A stretch of 5,073 nucleotides of DNA from Paracoccaceae bacterium. Its GTDB lineage: Bacteria; Pseudomonadota; Alphaproteobacteria; Rhodobacterales; Rhodobacteraceae. Numbering within the stretch: the stretch's first letter is position 1; each line of letters starts with the position of its first letter. The stretch spans positions 1 through 5,073 of the forward strand of contig SKUV01000044.1 in the NCBI GenBank assembly GCA_007129775.1, given 5' to 3'. Positions 1 through 5,073 of this stretch are shown here, piece by piece. A program made the position numbers and the translations under genes. The notes below the pieces were generated by a model. The model saw nothing but the letters and a program-made list of their open reading frames with translations, made no database searches and had not been told where the DNA came from.

Positions 1-64
1 CCGGGCCCGGGCCTGCGGCCCGGCCCCTTGCCGCGCGCGGGCGCTGCCCGGCCCGCTGCGAGCG
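1..64. other. G+C-rich hairpin-prone tail downstream of the SleB-family gene
   Basis: This short stretch lies directly behind the stop codon of the minus-strand cell-wall hydrolase and is almost entirely G and C. It contains a 10-bp palindrome at 1-10, a 7-bp inverted repeat with a 3-nt loop (7-13 with 17-23) and a 6-bp inverted repeat with an 8-nt loop (37-42 with 51-56). No T-run follows either stem on the minus strand, so these are not textbook intrinsic terminators. They could still end or stabilise the 3' end of the hydrolase mRNA. I see no gene here, though the window edge prevents judging what comes next. Confidence 0.35.
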
Positions 65-772
65 TCAGTTCCGCGCCAGCAGAACGCCCGGTTCGCGATA
101 GAACAGATGACCGCCGATCTCGGCGGTGCGCGGGAACTGGCGCGACCAGCGCGGGTTCACCGCGCGGGTGTGGAAATGGGTCGCGCCCTGGGTCAACACC
201 CGCGGCGCCCCGTCCTTCATCAGCCGCGCGATCTTGGCCACGCGGTCATAGGCGCGGCGCTCGCGGATCGTCTCGGGCCGTCCGTCGCAGGCAAAGGAGA
301 ACTGGCAGCCGCCGCCATTGGCCCGCGCCGCCCGTGCGCCCTGATAGACCACATTGCAGATCGTGTCCGGATAGGCCGGGCTGTCGACCCGGTTCAGGAT
401 CACCTCGGCCACCGCGAACTGACCCTCGATGCTTTCCCCGCGCGCCTCGAAATAGAGCGCCGTGGCGAGGCAGCGCCAGTTCTCGCTGCCCGATGCCGCC
501 GGCAGCGCCTGCAGGAAAGTGTCGTCGTAAAGAACGCCCTCGCCATGCCGGCGGATAAGCTGGCGCACACGGTCGGGGCTGACGCTGGAGAGGGCCGCGC
601 GCTCCTGACCGATCAGGCTGGCGACCCGGCTGCCGATCGCGTCGTCGGCGCTGGCGCCCCCGGCCGTGACGAGCGTCCCGGCCAGACCGCCACCGAAGAT
701 GACGGCCCCAAGTCCGATCGCGCCGCAAAATCCCTTCGCGCGGCGCAGCGCCGCCCTAACCAATCCGGTCAT
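65..772 (-). CDS. Secreted cell-wall hydrolase, SleB/CwlJ (Hydrolase_2) family
   Basis: Predicted exported peptidoglycan hydrolase of 235 residues. The family founders, SleB and CwlJ of Bacillus, are spore-cortex lytic enzymes, but Hydrolase_2 proteins are common in non-sporulating alphaproteobacteria, where a role in wall remodelling is inferred. Residues 1-42 look like a signal peptide: basic start (MTGLVRAALRRAK), hydrophobic glycine-rich core, and a likely cleavage site after ASA. The catalytic domain spans about 100-228. It shows LATALYFEARGES (102-114), where E109 is the expected catalytic acid, then FAVAEVILNRV, a CQFSFACDG block (156-164), ATHFHT (197-202) and IGGHLFY at the end. The mature part has four cysteines (101, 139, 156, 162) that could form disulfides in the periplasm. 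I chose the ATG at 772 because a GGGGGA run lies just upstream and it puts the signal peptide at the N-terminus. A GTG at 823 would add 17 residues that look non-coding, and a GTG lies one codon upstream at 775. The peptidoglycan bond cut cannot be told from sequence. Confidence 0.9.
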   Translation of the reverse strand: MTGLVRAALRRAKGFCGAIGLGAVIFGGGLAGTLVTAGGASADDAIGSRVASLIGQERAALSSVSPDRVRQLIRRHGEGVLYDDTFLQALPAASGSENWRCLATALYFEARGESIEGQFAVAEVILNRVDSPAYPDTICNVVYQGARAARANGGGCQFSFACDGRPETIRERRAYDRVAKIARLMKDGAPRVLTQGATHFHTRAVNPRWSRQFPRTAEIGGHLFYREPGVLLARN

Positions 773-776
773 CACA

Positions 777-782
777 TCCCCC
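777..782 (-). promoter_or_regulatory. Likely ribosome binding site of the SleB-family gene
   Basis: On the minus strand GGGGGA sits 4 nt before the ATG at 772. The spacing is short but usable, and it favours this ATG over the upstream GTG at 823, which lacks a comparable purine run. The in-frame GTG at 775 is only one codon further upstream and cannot be excluded as the true first codon. Confidence 0.45.
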
Positions 783-850
783 AGTCCGACGGGCCATGGC
801 AGCGGCCGCGCCCCCAGTTGCACGCCGTCCCGTTCATGGCCCCGGTTTCA

Positions 851-870
851 TCCGGGCGTCGCCGCCCGGA
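851..870 (-). other. Stem-loop with GCGA tetraloop in the leader of the SleB-family gene
   Basis: Positions 851-858 (TCCGGGCG) and 863-870 (CGCCCGGA) are perfect inverted repeats of 8 bp. Read on the minus strand, the direction of transcription here, the 4-nt loop is GCGA, a GNRA-type tetraloop known to make RNA hairpins very stable. The run of T lies before the stem on this strand, not after it, so it is not a standard intrinsic terminator for the PPDK-like gene. It could slow decay or separate expression of the two genes, or act in the hydrolase mRNA leader. A weaker 5-bp pairing (841-845 with 852-856) would compete with it. Confidence 0.45.
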
Positions 871-904
871 AAAAACGATCCGCGGGCCTGCCCGGCATCA
901 CACG

Positions 905-925
905 CTTGCGTCCTAGCGCAAGGAC
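905..925. repeat. Two overlapping, mutually exclusive inverted repeats
   Basis: CTTGCG at 905-910 pairs with CGCAAG at 917-922 (6 bp, 6-nt loop). GTCCT at 910-914 pairs with AGGAC at 921-925 (5 bp, 6-nt loop). The arms overlap, so only one hairpin can form at a time. They lie between the stop codon of the PPDK-like gene and the hydrolase gene. No T-run follows on the minus strand. A role as a 3'-end structure of the upstream mRNA is possible but not shown. Confidence 0.35.
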
Positions 926-980
926 AGCCGTTGCCGGGCCGATGGAGGCAAATCAGGCCGGTTCATAAACGAAAATGTGA

Positions 981-3575
981 TCAAGGTAAAGGATCGGAAA
1001 TCCGTTCCGATTCGCTCCACGATTCAGGGCGCTTTTCCCGTGGTTCCTGCAGGGCCAGATGTGCTGCCGCCAGTCGCGCCACCGGCACCCGGAAAGACGA
1101 GCAGGAGACATAGTCGAACCCCGCGTTGCGGCAGAATGCGATGCTTTCGGGGTTGCCGCCATGCTCGCCGCAGATCGACAGCGTCAGCCCCGGGCGCGCG
1201 CGTCGGCCCCGCTCGGCGCCCAGCAACAGCAATTCGCCCACTCCGTCGGTATCGAGGATGTGGAACGGGTCCTCGCTGAATACGCCCTGCTGGACATAGG
1301 AATTCATGAACCGGCCGGCATCGTCGCGCGACAGGCCATAGGTCATCTGGGTCAGGTCATTGGTGCCGAAGGACAAAAAGGCCGCGTGCTGCACGATCTC
1401 GCCGGCGCGCAGCGCCGCGCGCGGGGTCTCCACCATCACGCCGAGGCGATAGTCGAAATCGCAGCCCTGCGCGACCTTGACGGCCGCGGCCACAGCGTCG
1501 ATGCGGGATTTCACCATCTCCACCTCACGCCGGGCCGACACCAGCGGGATCATGATTTCCGGCACCACCGGCGGGCCCCGGCGGCTGGCCTCGACCGTTG
1601 CCTCGAAGATCGCGCGCGCCTGCATCTCGTAGATCTCGGGCAAGGTGATGCCCACCCGCACCCCGCGCATCCCCAGCATCGGGTTGAATTCGGCCAGAGC
1701 CTCGGCCCGGCGGGTGATTTCCGACAGGGGCTTGTCGAGCGCATTGGCCAGTTGCCGCAGACCCTCGCGCCCGTGGGGCAGGAATTCGTGCAGCGGCGGG
1801 TCGAAAAGCCGGATGCAGACGGGCTGGCCGTGCATGATCTCGAACAGGCGGATGAAATCATCCCGCTGCATCGGCAGCAGCCGGTCGAGCGCGGCGCGCC
1901 GGTCCTCGGAGGTGTCGGCAAAGATCATCTCGCGCATGACCGTAAGGCGATCATCCTCGAAAAACATGTGCTCGGTCCGGCACAGACCGATCCCCTCGGC
2001 CCGGAATTCGCGGGCGATCCGGGCATCGGCGGGCGTGTCGGCATTGGCCCGGATACCGATGTCGCGCACCGCGTCGGCCCATGCCAGCAGCGTGCGGAAC
2101 ACCCCGTCGAGCGCGGGCTCCAGCAGCTTCGCGGCACCGGCCAGCACCTCGCCGCGGGTGCCGTCCACGGTGATCACGTCGCCCTCGTGCAGCACGCGGC
2201 CATCGGCGGTGGTCAGGCTGCGGTCGCGCGCGTCGATGCGGATGGCACTGGCGCCCACAACGCAAGGCAGCCCCAGCCCGCGGCCGATCACCGCGGCATG
2301 GCTGGTCATGCCGCCGCGTTCCGTCAGCACGGCGCTGGCGGCATGCATGCCGCGAATATCCTCGGGCGTGGTTTCGCGCCGCACCAGAATGCAGGCCTCG
2401 CCACGGGATTCGCTGGCCTGCGCCGCGCTGGAGGTAAAGACGATACGCCCCTGCGCCGCGCCGGGGCTCGCGCCGATCCCGCGCGCGAGCACATCGCGTG
2501 CCGCCGCGGCATCCACCTGCGGGTGCAGCAGTTCCGACAGCGCCCGCGGCTCCACCCGCAACAGCGCATCGCGCCGGCTGATCACCTCGTCCTCGGCAAG
2601 CGTCACGGCGATGCGCACCGCCGCGCGCGAAGTGCGCGGCGCGCGCACCGCATCGAGCACCCAGAGCCGGCCGCCCTCGATCGTGAATTCGATCTGCATC
2701 TCTTCGCACAGGCGTTTCCGGCAGGCGGCGCCATGGCGCAGCAGATCGGCGAAGATTTCGGGGCAGCGTTCCTGCAGCGAGGGGCCGCGGGGATCGCGCG
2801 TCAGATAGATCGCGCCACCGTTCTCCGATAGCGCGGCACGGCCCTGCGCCTGACTTATGTAGCGCCCGGTCACCTGTTTGCGGCCCGTGGCGCTGTCGAC
2901 GAACTGGATCACGCCGGTGCCGCATTCGCCCTGCCCCACGCCGCGTGCCATGGCCTGCACCACAAGGCCCAGACCGGCCTCCGCCGGCGCGCCCTTGGCC
3001 TGCCGCAACAGCCGCGCCGAGGTGCCTTCCCACGCCCGGGCCATGGAGCGCAGGACCTCGGCCAGTTGCCGCGCGGGCTCCTGCGGAAAGGGCTCTTCCA
3101 TCTCGTCTTCGAACACCCGGAGCGCCATCTTCAGTGCTGCCTCGTCGCGGCCCGTGGCCTCGAAGGCATCGGGGTCGAGCCGCGCCACATGGGTCGCATA
3201 GGCCTGAATGAACTGCAGATAGAGCCGCGTCGCCGCGCCCTCGCCATGCTGTGCGGCCAGCCGGGCATGGGCATCGTCGTTCATTCCGATGTTGAGCATC
3301 GTGCCCGGACCGCCCCAGTCGGTATTCTGCGAACTGGGGCGCACCGAGATAAGCTGCCCCGCGCCGAAAAGCCCGAGCAGCGCCGCGGTATCCGGCATGT
3401 AGCCCTGCGCGATCGCCCGCACCGTGCGGAACGGCAGCGCCACGGTCCGCGGCACCGGCAGGTCGAGCCGGACCAGCCGCTGCAGGCATTTCGCCCGCCA
3501 GCCGTGGGTTTCGGTGGCGATGCGCGCTGTGGGCGTGATTTCGGAGTAGCTTTCGAACTCGTGACGTTTCTGCAC
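981..3575 (-). CDS. PPDK-like PEP-utilising enzyme with degenerate ATP-grasp domain (putative PEP-binding protein)
   Basis: An 864-residue homologue of pyruvate, phosphate dikinase, which converts ATP, phosphate and pyruvate to PEP, AMP and PPi. Length and domain order match PPDK: ATP-grasp-like part (about 20-345), phospho-histidine domain (365-480) and PEP/pyruvate barrel (500-840). The last two look intact: GGMTSHAAV with catalytic H426, and R533 (CRTEHMFF), R589, R637, E716, N739, D740 and C802 (ICGEHGG), spaced almost as in Clostridium symbiosum PPDK. The ATP-grasp part is eroded. The GGKGANL loop reads GWRAKCL, the TRDPATG motif reads VDSATG, GEY reads GRY (R238), and the D-I-E and L-Q-T-R motifs read Q-I-E (294-296) and L-D-A-V (307-310). 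R79 and E296 remain. Normal ATP-driven dikinase activity is therefore doubtful (inference). I start at the GTG at 3575, which has AGGGAG 7 nt upstream. An ATG at 3641 would add 22 low-complexity residues overlapping the likely promoter. The cytoplasmic role is unknown; carbon metabolism or phosphotransfer from PEP is plausible. Confidence 0.9.
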   Translation of the reverse strand: MQKRHEFESYSEITPTARIATETHGWRAKCLQRLVRLDLPVPRTVALPFRTVRAIAQGYMPDTAALLGLFGAGQLISVRPSSQNTDWGGPGTMLNIGMNDDAHARLAAQHGEGAATRLYLQFIQAYATHVARLDPDAFEATGRDEAALKMALRVFEDEMEEPFPQEPARQLAEVLRSMARAWEGTSARLLRQAKGAPAEAGLGLVVQAMARGVGQGECGTGVIQFVDSATGRKQVTGRYISQAQGRAALSENGGAIYLTRDPRGPSLQERCPEIFADLLRHGAACRKRLCEEMQIEFTIEGGRLWVLDAVRAPRTSRAAVRIAVTLAEDEVISRRDALLRVEPRALSELLHPQVDAAAARDVLARGIGASPGAAQGRIVFTSSAAQASESRGEACILVRRETTPEDIRGMHAASAVLTERGGMTSHAAVIGRGLGLPCVVGASAIRIDARDRSLTTADGRVLHEGDVITVDGTRGEVLAGAAKLLEPALDGVFRTLLAWADAVRDIGIRANADTPADARIAREFRAEGIGLCRTEHMFFEDDRLTVMREMIFADTSEDRRAALDRLLPMQRDDFIRLFEIMHGQPVCIRLFDPPLHEFLPHGREGLRQLANALDKPLSEITRRAEALAEFNPMLGMRGVRVGITLPEIYEMQARAIFEATVEASRRGPPVVPEIMIPLVSARREVEMVKSRIDAVAAAVKVAQGCDFDYRLGVMVETPRAALRAGEIVQHAAFLSFGTNDLTQMTYGLSRDDAGRFMNSYVQQGVFSEDPFHILDTDGVGELLLLGAERGRRARPGLTLSICGEHGGNPESIAFCRNAGFDYVSCSSFRVPVARLAAAHLALQEPREKRPESWSESERISDPLP

Positions 3576-3582
3576 TGCCGCG

Positions 3583-3588
3583 CTCCCT
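3583..3588 (-). promoter_or_regulatory. Ribosome binding site deciding the GTG start of the PPDK-like gene
   Basis: AGGGAG on the minus strand ends 7 nt before the GTG at 3575, ideal spacing for a Shine-Dalgarno sequence. No comparable purine run precedes the in-frame ATG at 3641. The residues between the two starts are alanine-rich and match nothing in the PPDK family, so this site settles the start in favour of GTG. Confidence 0.65.
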
Positions 3589-3599
3589 GTCGTGGCTGC

Positions 3600-3627
3600 A
3601 GCATACGCCAATGCCGCACCCGCGCAA
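3600..3627 (-). promoter_or_regulatory. Possible promoter of the PPDK-like gene
   Basis: On the minus strand TTGCGC (3627-3622) and TATGCT (3605-3600) are separated by 16 nt and resemble weak sigma-70-type -35 and -10 boxes (3 and 4 of 6 consensus positions). Transcription would start near 3593, giving a leader of about 18 nt that contains the ribosome binding site. The boxes fall upstream of the GTG start, in line with that choice. Visual match only. Confidence 0.35.
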
Positions 3628-3705
3628 GCCGTGCTCTGCATGGGGTCCGGGGGTGCAGCTTTTTCAGCGCAGCCCCGTTTTCCGCGCTGCAGCGTGCCCA
3701 GCCGC

Positions 3706-3735
3706 TTGCCTGCGCCGCGCCGCTCGCGCTAGAAG
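3706..3735 (+). promoter_or_regulatory. Likely promoter of tRNA-Val
   Basis: TTGCCT (3706-3711) and TAGAAG (3730-3735), 18 nt apart, each match 4 of 6 positions of the housekeeping consensus. The arrangement CTTGC then CTAGA is the style I associate with stable-RNA promoters in Rhodobacterales (recollection, not checked). The -10 box ends 8 nt before the mature tRNA, so the 5' leader would be only a few nucleotides or less. Confidence 0.5.
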
Positions 3736-3743
3736 CCGTGCGG

Positions 3744-3819
3744 GGGTGATTAGCTCAGTTGGTAGAGCGTCTCGTTTACACCGAGAATGTCGGCGGTTCG
3801 AATCCGTCATCACCCACCA
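3744..3819 (+). tRNA. tRNA-Val (anticodon UAC)
   Basis: A complete tRNA that folds by eye. The acceptor arms GGGTGAT (3744-3750) and ATCACCC (3809-3815) pair fully. The D-stem GCTC/GAGC encloses AGTTGGTA. The anticodon stem TCTCG/CGAGA encloses loop TTTACAC with anticodon TAC at 3777-3779. The T-stem GGCGG/CCGTC (one G-U pair) encloses TTCGAAT. Discriminator A3816 is followed by an encoded CCA (3817-3819). UAC reads GUA and, with wobble or modification, other valine codons. It stands alone, transcribed away from the PPDK-like gene. No T-run terminator is visible just downstream. Confidence 0.97.
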
Positions 3820-3978
3820 GACCCGGCCCATCGTCGCGCAATGGCCTCGGCTCCGGCGCGCCATGCCTGCGCGGTCGGTACGCCGCGGCCAAAGCGTCCC
3901 GGCATCCATGCCCCGGCTTGAACCCGCGCGCGATCTGCACCATCCTGCCCCCGCATGATCCGGATACGCCCCTTCACC

Positions 3979-3996
3979 GCGCCTGCCGGCAGGCGC
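3979..3996. repeat. 18-bp perfect palindrome upstream of the membrane hydrolase gene
   Basis: GCGCCTGCCGGCAGGCGC is its own exact reverse complement, with no central spacer. It ends 35 bp before the GTG at 4032, where a regulator could bind. Uninterrupted symmetry suits a dimeric DNA-binding protein better than an RNA hairpin, which needs a loop. No regulator is known from the sequence, and high G+C content raises the chance of random palindromes. Confidence 0.5.
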
Positions 3997-4017
3997 ATAC
4001 CGCACCCACCTCGCCCC

Positions 4018-4023
4018 GGTGGA
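4018..4023 (+). promoter_or_regulatory. Modest ribosome binding site for the GTG start at 4032
   Basis: GGTGGA is 8 nt before the GTG. It is an imperfect match to the Shine-Dalgarno consensus, but it is the best purine run near the only start that keeps the first membrane span. Confidence 0.35.
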
Positions 4024-4031
4024 CCGAAAGC

Positions 4032-5073
4032 GTGAACAGCGCGCGTCTGACTGCCGTGCTGTTGCCGGCGCCGTCGTTTCCGGCGTGGATTCTGGCCACG
4101 CTCTTTTTCATCGTCTCCCTGACGCCCAGCCTCGTTCCGCGCGAAGCGATCGTGCAGGCGTTGCTGAGCGGCGCGAGTCTCGCTTCGGGCTATGCGATCG
4201 GGCAGATGGCCTCGGCGGTCTGGGCGCGGATGCAGTTTCCGGGTGTGCGCAACGATTGGCTGCGGCCGTTGCGGCTTGGCGTTGCGGGGGCCTGCGTGCT
4301 GGCGGGCGGCGTCACGGTCTGGCTTGCCACGGGCTGGCAGGACGGACTGCGCGAGATACTGGGCATGCCGCCGGTGGAGGCCGCCCGCCCTTTCACCATC
4401 CTCGGCGGCGCGCTCGGCCTCTTTTTCGGGCTGTTCTGGCTGGCCATACTCACCCGTCTGATCGTCTCGCGACTGACAGGGCGGCTCGCGCGGAGGTTGC
4501 CGGGGCCGCAGGCACTTGCCGTGGCGATCCTGCTGACGGCGGTGCTGTTCTGGAATATCGGCAATGGTGTCATCGTGCGGAGCGCGTTCAACGCCGCGGA
4601 CGCGACCTATGCCCGGCTCGATGCGCTGTTCGAAGAGCGCAGCCCCCGCCCCGAAGGCCCGCTCAAGACCGGCGGGCCGGAGTCGCTTCTGGATTGGGAG
4701 GGGCTGGGGCGGCAGGGCCGGCTGATGATCTCGGCCGGGCCCGATGCGGCGCAGATCGAGGCCCTGACCGGCGCTCCCGCGCTGGAGCCGCTGCGCGTCT
4801 ATGTGGGGCTGAACTCTGCCCCCGACCCCGAGGAACGCGCCGCGCTGGCGCTGGCGGAATTGCAGCGCATCGATGGGTTTTCCCGCGGCACGCTTGTCAT
4901 CGCCACGCCCAGCGGCACCGGCTGGGTCGATACCGTGGGGCAGCAGGCGCTGGAATACCTGTTGGGCGGCGATGTGGCGACCGTGTCGGTGCAATATTCC
5001 TATGTTGCAAGCTGGCTTGCGCTGCTGACCGACCCCGAATACGGGGTCGAGACAGCGCGCGCGGTCTTTGCCA
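4032..5073 (+). CDS. Membrane alpha/beta-hydrolase family protein (Abhydrolase_9), N-terminal part
   Basis: The first 347 codons of an open frame running off the window. It resembles the Abhydrolase_9 family (Pfam PF10081 with N-terminal domain PF15420), predicted membrane-bound serine hydrolases of unknown substrate. Hydrophobic stretches, probably membrane spans, lie at about 16-36, 41-60, 82-100, 121-145 and 160-182. The first ends in the family-like SLTPSLVPR (29-37). A soluble part begins near 185 with SLLDWEGLGRQGR (218-230), LRVYVGLNSA (254-263), the hallmark TPSGTGWVD (292-300), ALEYLLGGD and QYSYVASWL (321-329). The nucleophile elbow should lie further on, outside the window. The start is GTG: no in-frame start codon lies between 3951 and 4032, the first ATG at 4206 would remove the first span, and GGTGGA at 4018-4023 is a modest ribosome binding site. 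The GTG start is easily missed by ATG-only gene calling. Family assignment is from remembered motifs; lipid or wall-polymer substrates are only guesses. Confidence 0.85.
   Translation, partial: MNSARLTAVLLPAPSFPAWILATLFFIVSLTPSLVPREAIVQALLSGASLASGYAIGQMASAVWARMQFPGVRNDWLRPLRLGVAGACVLAGGVTVWLATGWQDGLREILGMPPVEAARPFTILGGALGLFFGLFWLAILTRLIVSRLTGRLARRLPGPQALAVAILLTAVLFWNIGNGVIVRSAFNAADATYARLDALFEERSPRPEGPLKTGGPESLLDWEGLGRQGRLMISAGPDAAQIEALTGAPALEPLRVYVGLNSAPDPEERAALALAELQRIDGFSRGTLVIATPSGTGWVDTVGQQALEYLLGGDVATVSVQYSYVASWLALLTDPEYGVETARAVFA

Larger units (their letters stand above)
3820..4031. other. Intergenic region between tRNA-Val and the membrane hydrolase gene
   Basis: No gene is convincing here on either strand. 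It holds a short 5-bp inverted repeat (3870-3874 with 3883-3887), an 8-bp GGCGCGCC palindrome (3855-3862) and an 18-bp palindrome (3979-3996, listed separately). A TTGAAC at 3918-3923 could be a -35 box, but I see no good -10 box at the right distance. The absence of an intrinsic terminator leaves open read-through from the tRNA or a Rho-type ending. Confidence 0.5.

Noticed and set aside
773..823. GTG at 823 as the start of the SleB-family gene
   Set aside because: It would place 17 non-family residues before a good signal peptide, with no clear ribosome binding site. The ATG at 772 fits better.
961..990. A/T-richer patch with TGATCA as an FNR/CRP-type site or promoter for the hydrolase gene
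   Set aside because: Only a half-site matches, and no -35/-10 pair with acceptable spacing could be found.
1059..2831. Long plus-strand open frame of 590 codons opposite the PPDK-like gene
   Set aside because: Its translation is rich in His, Arg, Ala and Gly with no recognisable domain, and the opposite strand carries clear PPDK motifs throughout. It is the usual antisense shadow in high-G+C DNA.
1951..3627. Second minus-strand open frame of 558 codons overlapping the PPDK-like gene
   Set aside because: It is another frame of the same gene, with Arg/Gly/Ala-rich sequence and no domain.
3870..3887. Intrinsic terminator of tRNA-Val
   Set aside because: The stem has only 5 bp with an 8-nt loop and no T-run follows.
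3664..4005. Minus-strand small protein containing MTDSNRRHSRCKRDALPTE
   Set aside because: This peptide is the well-known spurious translation of the antisense of a tRNA gene, here tRNA-Val.
3744..4031. tRNA-Val as a prophage or island attachment site
   Set aside because: tRNA 3' ends are common integration targets, but I see no integrase gene, no repeat of the tRNA 3' end and no composition change in the window.
3810..4994. Minus-strand open frame of 394 codons opposite the membrane hydrolase
   Set aside because: The composition is Arg/Gln/Pro-rich without motifs, and the plus-strand frame shows conserved family motifs and membrane spans.

Overview
The window is very G+C-rich chromosomal DNA from what looks like an alphaproteobacterium. 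The Rhodobacterales (Rhodobacter, Paracoccus or roseobacter type) are the best guess, from G/C-ending codons, protein style and the tRNA promoter with its TTGC-type -35 box. This placement is an inference, because no 16S gene or other firm marker is present. I see no phage, IS element, CRISPR array or defence genes. The region reads as ordinary core or near-core genome with one biochemically odd enzyme.

Layout: positions 1-64 are a G+C-rich, hairpin-prone tail behind the first gene. On the minus strand, 65-772 encodes a secreted cell-wall hydrolase of the SleB/CwlJ (Hydrolase_2) family. It is preceded by a 208-bp gap (773-980) holding two sets of inverted repeats. Also on the minus strand, 981-3575 encodes an 864-residue protein related to pyruvate, phosphate dikinase (PPDK). 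Its phospho-histidine domain and PEP/pyruvate barrel look intact, but its ATP-grasp half has lost several residues needed to use ATP. The 168-bp gap 3576-3743 is a divergent promoter region. On the plus strand, 3744-3819 is a complete tRNA-Val(UAC) with encoded CCA. A 212-bp gap follows, containing an 18-bp perfect palindrome. From a GTG at 4032 to the window end runs the N-terminal part of a multi-pass membrane alpha/beta-hydrolase family protein (Abhydrolase_9), cut off by the window edge.

How the genes work together: the two minus-strand genes point the same way and could be co-transcribed, but the 208-bp gap allows a separate promoter for the hydrolase and there is no clear functional link. 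The tRNA and the membrane hydrolase point the opposite way. The item most worth a second look is the PPDK-like protein. It keeps the parts that exchange phosphate with PEP but appears unable to use ATP in the normal way, so its phosphate donor or acceptor is open. I found no wholly new multi-gene system here.
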